A stretch of 64,000 bases of DNA from Pseudeuparius sepicola. Taxonomy: Eukaryota > Arthropoda > Insecta > Coleoptera > Anthribidae. The notes below the pieces were generated by a model that was given only the letters and a program-made list of their open reading frames with translations, was not told the DNA's origin and made no database searches. Within the stretch, counting starts at the first letter, position 1, and the number at the start of each line of letters is the position of its first letter. Shown in pieces: positions 32,964-44,216 of this stretch. Where the stretch lies: contig OY987306.1 in the NCBI GenBank assembly GCA_963920635.1, forward strand, positions 32,431,453-32,495,452, written 5' to 3'. A program made the translations under genes and the position numbers.

Positions 32964-34185
32964 TACAGGGTGTCCAACTTTAAAACTGTACAAATCCATA
33001 AAGATAATCGCCTAAACTTTTTTTTCTTTAAAAGGCCTTCAACAATCGCTTCTTTTGACCTTCCTGCCATTTTCAAAATGCAAATCCGGGCCGGCTGCGA
33101 TTTTTTATACCCCCGATTTTAGCGAAAACCATTTAGCGATTTTTTTTTAATTAAAATCTGACCATACAGCGTTAATAAGAACACCCCAAAACCTACATAT
33201 ACCAAATTTAAACAAAAAATATACAGGGAGTTTCATTCTGTAGGGCGTCAAAGTTGAGCAAAATAGGAATTTTCAAGACATCTGGCGACTCAAGTGTGCC
33301 ATGGAATCCCTCCAAAACAGTTGAATGATCAACAGGACCACTCAAAGTGTTGGTGCGAATGAATTTACTACAAAAATATACAGAGGGTATTTTTCTCTGA
33401 GCCATCTCAAAATTCTGAAATTTTATGAAACTTATACGGATCAAGAGTGCTTTGGAATCACTGAAAAAATATTAATAAACACAAAATTGATGTATTTCTG
33501 TAGAAAATGCCAACTAACAAATAAATATAATTTAAATTATTGGGCCTTTCTCAACAAAGTCACTGTCTAAGACGATACATTTTCTGTGCGTTTTCTGTTG
33601 TGGCACACCAGTCACCTTAACTGATATGGACTTACTGACCGGCAGGCTTCTGTATTTTGTAGATTTAGTTTGTTTATAGTATGTGGAGTGGTTTTAATAT
33701 ACTCGATTTTTGACCCGTATAAAGTTCAAAAAATTCAGTAATTTGAGATGGAACACTCTGTATATTTTGTATTGGACGTTTACACACCAACACCTTGAGT
33801 GGTCCTATTGACCATTCAATTGTTTTGAGAGGATTCTATGGCACACTTGACTGGGCCGATGCAGATGCCTTTAAACTTCTTATTTTGCTCATCTTTGACG
33901 CCCTACAGAAAGGAACTCCCTGCATATTTCTTGTTCAAATTTGGTATATGTAGGTTTTGGGGTGTTCTGATTAACACTGTGGGGTCAGATTTTAAATAAA
34001 AAAAAAACGCTAAATGGTTTTCGTGAAAATCGGGGGTATAAAAATGACGCAGCCGGCCCTGGATTTGCATTTTGAAAATGGCAAGAAGGCCAAAAGAAGC
34101 GGTTTTTGAAGGCCTTTTAAACAAAAAAAAAAGTTTAAGCGATTGTCTGTTTTTACGGATTTGTACAGTTTTAAAGTATGTTGGT
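32964..34185. mobile_element. Mariner-type foldback element X, about 1.2 kb
   Basis: It begins TACAGGGTGTCCAAC. The left 480 bp are inverted at about 33730-34185 (for example the block around catatatgtaggttttgggg and the block around gcagccggcc). Inner TACAGGGAGTTTC and ACAGAGGGT secondary ends are present in both arms. The outermost bases of the right end are lost. No transposase was recognised. Confidence 0.75.
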
Positions 34186-34455
34186 TGATTACAAACGCGC
34201 GCATTTTGATGTTTTTGCCCGAAGGACTTAATTCAGCCTATTTCCGCCGTTCGTACAGGTAGTGGAAAAATCTGCTGGCGGCCCGGTGCGGCCCTGTCGC
34301 AACGAAAGGGCGCGCAACGCGGAAACCGGCACGCCGGAATCCAAGACAGCCTTGAACCAATTAGAAAACGCGGCCGGGCATCGCGATGCTCACCTGTTTT
34401 TCCAGGGCCGCCCCTCGCTTCCCGCCGCTATCGATTTTCGTCGATCGCGCGCCTC
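34186..34455. other. GC-rich unique segment, left part
   Basis: About 200 bp with many CG dinucleotides, much richer in GC than its surroundings. It is separated from a second GC-rich segment (36467-36840) by the insertion at 34456-36465. It could be a remnant of a CpG-rich regulatory region or exon, but no reading frame is convincing. Confidence 0.4.
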
Positions 34456-34482
34456 CTTTTTTAAAAGCTTTTATTTAACTTG

Positions 34483-34487
34483 CAATG

Positions 34488-34517
<30 letters not shown>
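34483..34517 (+). repeat. (TGTA)n microsatellite
   Basis: About eight tandem tgta units directly after the shared terminal word of the composite element. Confidence 0.9.
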
Positions 34518-34518
<1 letters not shown>

Positions 34519-34561
34519 TTTGTTCGGGTGGAATCTTGCAACTCAATTTTGAAGCAGATAT

Positions 34562-36014
34562 CTTCAACCGATCGAGCTGAAATTTTGTACACACGTTTAA
34601 TTTGGATGACAATGCATGATTATATGTGTGACGTCATTCTAAATCCAACATGGCGGATCACCCAAGATGGCGGACTAGTTAAATTTCAACCGATCGAGCT
34701 GAAATTTTGTACACACGTTTAATTTGGATGACAATGCATGATTATATGTGTGACGTCATTCTAAATCCAACATGGCGGAACACTCAAGATGGCGGACTAG
34801 TTAAATTTCAACCGATCGAGCTGAAATTTTGTACACACGTTTAATTTGGATGACAATGCATGATTATATGTGTGACGTCATTCTAAATCCAACATGGCGG
34901 AACACTCAAGATGGCGGACTAGTTAAATTTCAACCGATCGAGCTGAAATTTTGTACACACGTTTAATTTGGATGACAATGCATGATTATATGTGTGACGT
35001 CATTCTAAATCCAACATGGCGGATCACCCAAGATGGCGGACTAGTTAAATTTCAACCGATCGAGCTGAAATTTTGTACACACGTTTAATTTGGATGACAA
35101 TGCATGATTATATGTGTGACGTCATTCTAAATCCAACATGGCGGAACACTCAAGATGGCGGACTAGTTAAATTTCAACCGATCGAGCTGAAATTTTGTAC
35201 ACACGTTTAATTTGGATGACAATGCATGATTATATGTGTGACGTCATTCTAAATCCAACATGGCGGATCACCCAAGATGGCGGACTAGTTAAATTTCAAC
35301 CGATCGAGCTGAAATTTTGTACACACGTTTAATTTGGATGACAATGCATGATTATATGTGTGACGTCATTCTAAATCCAACATGGCGGAACACTCAAGAT
35401 GGCGGACTAGTTAAATTTCAACCGATCGAGCTGAAATTTTGTACACACGTTTAATTTGGATGACAATGCATGATTATATGTGTGACGTCATTCTAAATCC
35501 AACATGGCGGAACACTCAAGATGGCGGACTAGTTAAATTTCAACCGATCGAGCTGAAATTTTGTACACACGTTTAATTTGGATGACAATGCATGATTATA
35601 TGTGTGACGTCATTCTAAATCCAACATGGCGGAACACTCAAGATGGCGGACTAGTTAAATTTCAACCGATCGAGCTGAAATTTTGTACACACGTTTAATT
35701 TGAATGACAATGCATGATTATATGTGTGACGTCATTCTAAATCCAACATGGCGGAACACTCAAGATGGCGGACTAGTTAAATTTCAACCGATCGAGCTGA
35801 AATTTTGTACACACGTTTAATTTGGATGACAATGCATGATTATATGTGTGACGTCATTCTAAATCCAACATGGCGGAACACTCAAGATGGCGGACTAGTT
35901 AAATTTCAACCGATCGAGCTGAAATTTTGTACACACGTTTAATTTGGATGACAATGCATGATTATATGTGTGACGTCATTCTAAATCCAACATGGCGGAA
36001 CACCCAAGATGGTC
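34562..36014 (+). repeat. 122-bp minisatellite, 12 units, each with a TGACGTCA site
   Basis: Twelve head-to-tail 122-bp units, nearly identical. Each unit starts aaccgatcgagctgaaattt and contains GTGACGTCAT (a palindromic CRE-like ATF/CREB-type word) and two ATGGCGG words (aacatggcgga and caagatggcggact, YY1-like). Units differ mainly as ggatcaccc or ggaacactc before the last block. Very low divergence suggests recent expansion or homogenisation. Confidence 0.93.
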
Positions 36015-36139
36015 ATTAGAAGGTCTCCTCATTGAAGAGCTAGACTGTTCTAAACTAACCGGCAAACGACCTTGCAACAATGATGCGTTAACTGAGATGA
36101 ATAGACTCAGACGCCTGGCCAAACTAAAAATTACAAAAT

Positions 36140-36464
36140 AAATTAAAAGTAAAAAAATATTTTTAAAAAAAGCTTTTATTTAAATGCGCTAAAAAGAATA
36201 AAATAATCTTTTCTTTTAAAACTTTTACTATCAACTTATAACGTCATTCCACAATTTATATGATATAAAAGCTTGTCGCGAGATTTAAGTTTTCAAACTA
36301 AGTAAATACCACTACTTAAATCTCGCGACAAGCTTTTATATCATATAAATTGTGGAATGACGTTATAAGTTGATAGTAAAAGTTTTAAAAGAAAAGATTA
36401 TTTTATTCTTTTTAGCGCATTTAAATAAAAGCTTTTTTTAAAAATATTTTTTTACTTTTAATTT
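36140..36464. repeat. 151-bp inverted repeat with 23-bp spacer
   Basis: Arm 36140-36290 is inverted at 36314-36464 with no mismatch found by eye in the inner roughly 100 bp, and at most a few at the outer edge. The arms begin with the AAAGCTTTTATTTAA word. The spacer is 36291-36313. Such a structure would extrude a cruciform or give a long RNA hairpin. Confidence 0.88.
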
Positions 36465-36466
36465 TT

Positions 36467-36844
36467 ATCGTGGCAGGCGGCGTCTGTGATCCCGCTTATC
36501 GTTCGCTTCGATCTAGGGGGCCGCGGCGGCGGCGGCGGCGGCGGCGGCGGCCACAGCCGCCCGTGATGGGACGTGGTCCGATAGCGATTTCGGTGGTTTG
36601 TAGCGGAAAAAGTCGGCATTTGGACACCACGAAATTGGTTTTTTTTTTTCGGACACCCCCCGTAAAATTTGTATTTATCATCCGATTGGGTCTCGACGCC
36701 CCAGGGGTTATTGGGAACTCAAATTCAGACCCAGTATGTCTATCTACTGGCTCTGTTCAAATTAAGATCGCCAAGTGGCCATTAGTTGAACTAACGTCGA
36801 TGACATTGTTTCATAACCTCGCATTTTCGGTCGACGATTATTAA
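36467..36844. other. GC-rich unique segment, right part, with (CGG)n
   Basis: It carries about nine CGG repeats at 36522-36551 and high CG content up to about 36720. An open frame spans 36470-36844, but its middle is an arginine run produced by the CGG repeat and it has no family features, so it is not called as a gene. Confidence 0.45.
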
Positions 36845-38180
36845 CAATTTATTTAGTTTTCCTGTGTATTTTGGTAATTGTTTTGTGTGTTTATTGTTTA
36901 TATGTTATTTGTCTTCGATAATTTTTAGAACAAAAATGGCTCGGATAACCCTTAGCCTTGTAGATTGTGGCAATATTACCTAACAATATTAACTCTAGTT
37001 CAGTGGTTGAAGGGGAGAAAGACGGAGAAAGTGTTTGCTACAGGGTATTTTCCATGGCATTAACGAATGGGATACCTACTTTTATTAAACTCTTGCCTTT
37101 TGTCTGCAAACTAGTGCTTTACAGTCAGATTTCCGTCAGATAATTAGTGACTTAAAGATTCACACTGCTAAAATTCAGCAAAAAATGCATCGTTTATGCC
37201 AGGCAGGAACTAGAGGGCAGTGCAAGCAAATTTTGGCTTTTATAATACTATTATTGACCAAGCCAAAAAGGCATTATGTTTTTATTTGTTATGTTTTTTG
37301 TTTTTAGAAAAAAAACGGATGAGTTAACTCTCTTATCCCATTATTAGTCCCAAGTCTCAATATAAACTTTTCCTGCATTTTTCCTAGGAAACGCATATAG
37401 CTCAACTTTCTCTCAGTGTTCTTTTTGACTCAGCAATTGCACTGGGGCACACAATAACCGTTGTTAGAAGCCATATTCATTAGCTTTGGTCTTCTTCAAC
37501 ACCAACGTCCTATCACATATATTTTGAATTTAATAACAATAAACAAATATGTAACACAGCTCAACAAAAAAAATAACAAAAAAATGCGATAAAAATAGTG
37601 AAATTCACGGCCGGCAGGCATGTAAACACATGGGACAGGAAAAAAAACGAATATCATCGAGACTAGTTCTACATTTGACCACCAGGTGGCGTCTCGCTTA
37701 GCTTGAATTCCCAATTATAGGCAAACAAAAACAGCCAATAAAAATTTGTCTTGTGTGCCAAAATGATAGTTTTTGGGCTTTTGGGAAATATAGGTTATGA
37801 CGTCATCAAATATATTTTTCCCAAGACCGTACCTGTTTCTCTTTATACTTTATATATTTGGAAAGAGCACGTTTCCGTAAATAAATTTTTTTGGCATCTC
37901 GTTTCATTCAAAAGTTATACCTATGCGTATTATTTGTAAAAAAATATGAAAGAGATGCCATGGTATTTTTTTTATGAAAATCAAGTTAGCCATGACATGA
38001 AGGTATATTTTTGATAGAAATAATTGACAGATGCTCTGAAAGATGTATTATGGAAAAAAATTTAAAATTTTGTTATTGAACGCCTTTTTAAGAAAAACTG
38101 TTACTATAAACAACAGTTATTATGTATTATATTTAAAAACCTAACGATTTTCGAGAAAAAACAAAAACCAACAATATAAA
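36845..38180. other. Unassigned stretch
   Basis: About 1.3 kb of A+T-rich DNA; no gene, repeat partner or element end recognised. Confidence 0.35.
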
Positions 38181-38192
38181 AATAAATGCTAG

Positions 38193-38580
38193 GTAGGTTC
38201 TTACTTATAAATAATTTTCAATGTGGCTACCTTCTTTTAATAAACATTAAGTCTAGACTGTGTCTAACTTCTGTCTTAGTGACCTTTCTTAATACATCTG
38301 GTGTTACTCGTCGACAGGCATCTTCTATTTTTTCTATTAAATGATCAATATTCTGAGATGGAGTTTTGTAAACAATGTTTTTCAGAAATCCCCGTAAATG
38401 AAAATCTAGTGGTATTGAATCTGGCGACTTCCCTGGCCATTTTATGGGACCATTTATCCCAATCCATTTGTTTCCAAACTCATCATTTAGAAATCCTTTT
38501 ACAACGATAGCTTTGTGTGCTGGAGCTCCGTCGTGTTGAAACCATATGGTTCTTCTCAACTGCAATGGCACATTTTCCAT
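38193..38580 (-). pseudogene. Mariner-like transposase C-terminal part (second family)
   Basis: Minus-strand frame: RTIWFQHDGAPAHKAIVVKG (second catalytic aspartate), then WIGINGPIKWPGKSPDSIPL followed by DFHLRGFLKNIVY (third aspartate region). About 36 residues separate the two aspartates. The frame ends early at 38227. The usual C-terminal EGSHIENYL motif and a stop occur a few codons further in another frame (down to about 38193), so there is a frameshift near the end. Upstream of 38580 another frameshift leaves the protein without its N-terminal half, including the first catalytic residue. It differs clearly in sequence from the family at 14.3, 16.2 and 47.5 kb. Confidence 0.85.
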
Positions 38581-39360
38581 GAGAACTGGCAGATGTTGTT
38601 ACAAAAATTGGAGGTATGTTATGCCAGTTAAAACTCTACTACTACTAAACAACTAAATGATGACCAATTATTATGCCACATATAATACATAATAAGTGTT
38701 TAGCACACCCTGTACATTCTATAACCCTTCGACAAATAATAAAAAAAACATAAAATACGACACAAATTCTGGTGAAACTTTTTGCCCAGCTATGGATCCC
38801 AGAATAGAACTGAACCACCCTGTACAATCGAGTGGTATTGACCGATTTTTTTTTTAGTCTCAAAAGTACCATCGAACGCCACAAATTTCGTAACTCGTCC
38901 ATTCTCCAAACAAGCGAGGCAGAGCACACAAAAATGTGGTTCGTAAAAATGTTTATTGCTCACATTAGAACCTATAATTTAATAACATCTCACTTAAAGG
39001 CGGTTATGCAACGGTTATTAATTAATTTTTGTGTGTGTAGAATGAGGCTCTTCCTTATCCAAAACCGCTTTTTTTCATGGGAATGATTCAGCCAGATCGA
39101 GCACTATAATTTGAGGATTATAACCATACGGTTGCAGGTGATTTTGTTATTTGGCAGGGTTTACTAGGCAAGCTTGTTTGACTCGACCATATAAATATGA
39201 AGGTATTATTCTAACCTATTTAGATAGGTAAGTACCACCAAGTAGATATAATGTGATAACGTATATTTTTGCATCCTCCTTATTTTCTATATTTTTGAGG
39301 TTGGGGAAAAAGTTTAAGATAAAAGTTGTGGAAGCCACAGCAAGCTTTTTTCAACGTTTA
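38581..39360. other. Transposase flank and unassigned stretch
   Basis: Two CACCCTGTACA words at about 38706 and 38817, both in the same orientation, may be remnants of the mariner-type element that carried the transposase at 38193-38580. No gene was recognised in the rest. Confidence 0.4.
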
Positions 39361-39372
39361 TTTAGTTTTATA

Positions 39373-39428
39373 CAGGGTGATCAGTACCAAATCAAACTTA
39401 TGTTTTTTAAAATATAACACCCTGTATA
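39373..39428. repeat. Minimal TACAGGGTG...CACCCTGTA pair
   Basis: TACAGGGTGATCAG faces ACACCCTGTA with only about 56 bp in total. It looks like a highly shortened mariner-type MITE. Confidence 0.55.
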
Positions 39429-39477
39429 TTTTTAGACATCTGCTCATTGTCACAATTCCAATGATACATAGGTAATA

Positions 39478-41196
39478 TGTTTGTTTTCTTGAAATCGGCT
39501 GTGAAGTTTCTTAAAATCGTCATTAAAAGCTCAGAAATCGACACTGAAGTAGCCCATTAACGTCAGACGCGGAGCCGTCGCCCGTCAAAAGTGACCAAAT
39601 ATTCAAAACCCGGCCAATAAAGGCCCATTTAACTTTTCGTACACGTTGCGAAATTGTCACCTATAGCAGAGCAATCTTTCAGCAGAAATATTTTAGTAGG
39701 TTTGAATATCAATCTATTTTTCATGGAGGCTGCACAACAGGCAGCAGTTTGGAGTTTCTGTAGGGAAGCGCCGTGCCTCGTCATACTCAACCTAGGGAGA
39801 GCGATCGTCAAAATCAGGCAACGCCGCGCGTAGTCGGTTCGTGGACGGGTGATCTCTTATGATTTTTTTTGCCTAATAAAACATTCTTTTCCGAATTACC
39901 TAGCCCACAGGCCTCCGCAACTAAATTCCACATGAGTCATAAAAAGTTGAACTTTCAATTTTGCACTTTTCATGTTTATTTTTTCGAAAATGAATTTTTT
40001 GAGAGTATGCCTTACATTATAGGAAAAAAATGTCATAAATGATGATAAGTATTCGCCCTTAAAATATGGATGGACTTTAGAGTGTTTTAAGTTCAATGTA
40101 ATTTGTTTACTGAATCAACAGGTTGTATACAAATTTGGACTATGGGGAAATGCAACCAAATTCTGGAAAATATTAAAATTGACGTCAATTTCGTGGTGCT
40201 ATATTTTCAACTTTTCTCCTAATATCTTCTACGTCGAAAGATCTACATTTTGACACTACTTTTTTCAGATTTGCCTTTTCTATGACTTACTACGATCAAA
40301 ATTAGACCCCCAAAAACTGCAAAAGTGCATTAGGAATTTTTGAGGAAAAAATAAATAGCACAGTCGTATTGGCCAGACCCGAAAACGCCACGTACCAAGT
40401 TTTAAGGTCATAGCTTATACCGAGCATTCACAAAATAACTTCAAACATAACAAAAATACGGCCCTGATGTACAAACACTAAGAGATATTTTAGAATTATT
40501 TCTTTGCAGTTTGATTAGGGCTCACATAAGCCATCAATTCTCAAGATTTCATGGCCCTGCAATAAAAATACAAAAATCGAAAAAAAAATAGTTATTTATG
40601 TACCAAGGCACTGAAGTTCAACTTTTTATGACTCATGTGGAGTTTAGTTGCTGAGGCCTCTGGCCGAGGCAAATAAACCACATGAGTCATAAAAAGAACT
40701 TCAGTGCCGAGGTACATATTATATTTTTCTTGAAATCGGAAAAAAAATGTTTTATTAGGCAAGAAAATAATAATAAGGGATCACCCGTCCACGAACCGAC
40801 TACGCGCGGCGTTGCTTGACTTTACCGATCGTTCTACCTAGCACAAGCATAATGATGTACGGCACCTTCTGACAGAAAAACCAAACTGCTGCTTCTTGTG
40901 CAGCTTACACAACAAATCTATTGTTTTTCAAATTTACTAAAATATGTATACTGAAGGATTGCGCTTCTATAGGAAACAATTTCGCAATGTGTACGAAAAG
41001 TTAAATGAGCCTTTATCGGCCGGGTTTTGAATATTTGGTCACTTTTGACGGGCGATTTCTCCGCGTCTGACGTTTGATGTTTACATTTCGCCAAGGCCTA
41101 CTTATTGAAAAAATCGTACAATAATGGGCTACATTATTGTACGATTTCTGTGCTTTTAATGACGATTTTGGGACATTTTAATGCCGATTTCAAGAA
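39478..41196. mobile_element. Foldback element Y, full copy with two long arms
   Basis: Left arm 39478-39965 and right arm about 40585-41196 are inverted copies, both ending in the word TTTCTTGAAATCGG or its inverse. Each arm carries the tcgtggacgggtgatc block and the cccggccgataaag block. The right arm keeps a 116-bp hairpin (40600-40715), eroded in the left arm. A second small palindrome at about 41111-41148 has 16-bp arms (aaatcgtacaataatg). The 600-bp centre has no recognised frame. Other single arms are at 43003, 61388 and 63575. Confidence 0.8.
40600..40715. repeat. Y-family hairpin with TGACTCA sites
   Basis: A hairpin with about 45-bp arms (gtaccaaggcactgaagttc at the left, its near inverse at the right). 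Each arm contains atgactcatgtgg, an AP-1-like TGACTCA word. The loop has gaggcctctggccgaggc. Nearly identical hairpins are at 43489-43604 and 61402-61517. Confidence 0.85.
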
Positions 41197-41788
41197 AACG
41201 TTTTTTCTGCACTTTTCTATCTATTATTAAAAAACATAAACAATATTGAATTTTAGTAAGTATTTTCAATAAAGATACGTGGATATACCGCAACCGATTT
41301 TCAAATTTTTTCAAATAAAAAAATACAACTTTCCCGACGGGCCAACTCGGTAGCATTCTAGCATATATAGACGGGATTAGTGACAACATGCTTTCATTAT
41401 TCTCCAGTTTGTTCTCCTAATGCCGGTAATGGTAATACCGCGTCAAAAATGCCTGGCACCTCACCCACCATTGTATTTTTATTAGCTAGGCCAGTAAGTA
41501 CACGATTTGGTAATAGTAGATCTTGTCTGTATTCAAATGGAGATAATCAGATCAACGGGAGCATTTGAATAACGTGTAGATGGATTAGGATTTGCATTTT
41601 GTTGGGTCAGAGATACGTCGATGACGTGAAAGGAATAGGTATATCCTGCTTTGCTCTCCCCTATGTAAAGGAAGTAAAGGTGATTGCTAGGGAGAAAAGG
41701 TGTTGCCTAGCAACACTTACGCAAGAAGAATTCTAAAACCACAAAGCTCAGCCACAACCTGATCAAACTTACAAGCTCTGTTCAAACA
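41197..41788. other. Unassigned stretch
   Basis: No gene recognised; 41380-41570 has an open frame without family features. Confidence 0.35.
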
Positions 41789-42898
41789 TGTGGCAACGCC
41801 GCAGCGGGACGGTTCAACGGGTCTATGCCGTATATAGAGCAGTCTGCACTTTGGCTTAGTTTATCTTTTCTAATAGATGTTCAACCCTCTTTTTAATTAT
41901 TATAATTAAATACATTTGTGAACTTTGTTTCAATAATTTGGTACCTAAGTAAGTAGGTACGGTTTGTTTAACAGACAATAAAAGCAGTAACAAGTAACAA
42001 AAAATACACAGAAGTATACGTATTTATAAGAGGTACGATTCCTGGTGTGGATAGGTACATTATCGACAAATAATATGGTAAATTTGGGCAAATAGAGGCG
42101 ACTACATTTTGTTGTAAGTCGAATTTTTGTGAGAGTTTTTCGCAAAGTGCGCAATCAGGCAAATTATGATTACCTATCTTCCCTTATGGTTAAATTTTCA
42201 TAAAAATACAAACAACAAGCGCGCAGAGAACAGCATGTTGTGAAGGAGAGTAATCTCTTCTGATTGAAATGGCAGTGTCAATTTCATAATACATTCAACT
42301 AAATTATCTTTTGACTTTAACATTAGGTAAAGAAACTTTTGCAACAATACTAAACAATGGCTGGATTGTTAGAAAGCTCCTTTCATTTTAAAGGGTACTT
42401 TAGTTTGTCTGTGCAATTATCCCTTAATCAATTTATTCTTAAATTTTCGTCCTTTGAAAAGCCCAAAACGAATACAAGTTGACCGCTTGCCGTCAAGCAA
42501 AGGACACCTAGCTACTTCAAGTTATTATTACGATTTGACTTACAGCCAGGTATATAACTAAGTTCTAGCTTTCCTCGACGGTTCTAGGCATCTTGAGGCT
42601 TGAAATTGTAAAGGCACAATTCTTCACTTCGAACTTTTAGAGATATGTTTCATTTTTTCACAAACAAAACAAAATTACAAAAAAGCTGTCGCCAGCACTT
42701 CGGGCTGTCTGTTTCCACCCAGAGACACACTGCCTCGTCGTAGCAATCTGGCGACGATAGCACTACCCGCACTACACAAATTAATTCTGGTAAATTTCTT
42801 GTAAAATCAACTGACAGGGAGTGACGGGCCACGCCGCGCAGACCCGCAAGCCATGTTGCCAGCTTTCTCAACTTCAAGGCTTTCCTAGAGCCGGCTGT
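41789..42898 (+). repeat. Family W repeat, copy 2
   Basis: Direct copy of 1460-2550, starting TGTGGCAACGCCGCAGCGGG. Indels include an insertion of a few bases near 41960 and a short deletion near 42405. No recognisable protein. Confidence 0.75.
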
Positions 42899-43002
42899 GG
42901 CTCAGCGTTTAGTTTTTTCCACGTTATGACATCCACATTCATGTGATTCATGAGGATTATCTTATTATTTAAGTATACATAGATTATTCTTTGTAATAAT
43001 AT

Positions 43003-43616
43003 GTTTTTCTTGAAATCGGCATTAAAATGTCCCAAAATCGTCATTAAAAGCACAGAAATCGTACAATAATGTAGCCCATTATTGTACGATTTTTTCAATA
43101 AGTAGGCCTTGGCGAGATGTAAACATCAAACGTCAGACGCGGAGAAATCGCCCGTCAAAAGTGACCAAATATTCAAAACCCGGCCGATAAAGGCTCATTT
43201 AACTTTTCGTACACATTGCGAAATTGTTTCCTATAGAAGCGCAATCCTTCAGTATACATAATTTAGTAAATTTGAAAATCAGTAGATTTGTTGTGTAGGC
43301 TGCACAAGAAGCAGCAGTTTGGTTTTTCTGTCAGAAGGTGCCGTACATCATTACCGTACATCCTTGGTAGAGCGATCGTTAAAGTCAAGCAACGCCGCGC
43401 GTAGTCGGTTCGTGGACGGGTGATCCCTTATTATTATTTTCTTGCCTAATAAAACATTTTTTTTCCGATTTCAAGAAAAATATAATATGTACCTCGGCAC
43501 TGAAGTTCTTTTTATGACTCATGTGGTTTATTTGCCTCGGCCAGAGGCCTCAGCGACTAAACTCCACATGAGTCATAAAAAGTTGTACTTCAGTGCCTTG
43601 GTACATAAATAACTAT
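43003..43616 (-). repeat. Foldback family Y, single arm
   Basis: It begins TTTCTTGAAATCGGCATT and contains the inverse of the same word at about 43467-43480. It then carries the conserved hairpin at 43489-43604. It is close to 40585-41196 (inverted) and to 61388-62003. Confidence 0.8.
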
Positions 43617-43659
43617 TAACTGCTTCCTACAAGTATAAACTACATAACAATTATTGAGA

Positions 43660-44110
43660 CGTCACTGTTGCACTTATTTCTAGGACATCCCGCATTCGTG
43701 TTTGTCGAAATCTCGCCAAAATCCGACAGCAACAGCCGCCGCCGCCGCGACCGACAGCCGCCAGGCGCGAATATCGCGTCACCTTCGAAAAAACAATCGG
43801 GCATCATCTGGCCATCTAGATCCGCGCTTTCACGACGCCTCCTTCGATTTTTACCGGCGCGCACAATGGCGGTAATGAGCGCGGACGACGGCAGATGTTT
43901 GAGTCGCGTCAGATGGAAAAGAAACCGAAGAGAACGAGGCGTCCTAACGCGCCGCGGTCCTGAATAGAATCCAGACCGAATTAAGTGTAGCAAACTGGCG
44001 CAATCAATCTCTATTAAATGTGGCGCTGGGCCCGAGGAAGCGCTCGGTCATTACTGGGCGATTGTGCGCAGAAGAAGAAGAAGACATTAGCCGGTTAGAG
44101 GAAACGAATC
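43660..44110. other. GC-rich unique segment
   Basis: About 430 bp rich in CG dinucleotides (for example cagccgccgccgccgcgacc), flanked by A+T-rich repeats. Overlapping open frames occur on both strands (43668-43967 plus, 43640-43993 minus), as expected of GC-rich DNA with few stop codons. It might be an exon or promoter of a host gene, but nothing identifies it. Confidence 0.4.
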
Positions 44111-44216
44111 TATCTAACTAAACTCCTGGACAAAATTAACGCAACATCATAACTGTGCCACTTATTTGAGCTATTTTTTTTCTGAACTTATGATCCGATT
44201 TGAATGATTTTTTTTT

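Larger units (their letters stand above)
34456..36465 (+). mobile_element. Composite element: TGTA microsatellite, 122-bp minisatellite and terminal palindrome
   Basis: It starts TTTTTTAAAAGCTTTTATTT and the same AAAGCTTTTATTTAA word bounds both ends of the palindrome at its right side. In order it holds a (TGTA)n run, twelve 122-bp units, about 125 bp of unique sequence and a 325-bp palindrome. GC-rich unique sequence lies directly on both sides, suggesting insertion. The internal minisatellite, microsatellite and terminal hairpin recall Helentron/DINE-type non-autonomous elements, but no Helitron end signature was verified. Confidence 0.6.

Noticed and set aside
34562..36014. The CRE-bearing minisatellite as a proven enhancer
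   Set aside because: Presence of TGACGTCA is sequence-level only; no neighbouring gene or functional evidence is visible, so it is reported as a repeat with a hypothesis.
36470..36844. A 124-codon protein-coding frame
   Set aside because: Its arginine run comes from a CGG microsatellite, it has no domain, and high GC reduces stop codons by chance.
43640..43993. Overlapping frames on both strands in a GC-rich island
   Set aside because: Both are open because the segment is GC-rich; neither translation shows family features or splice context.
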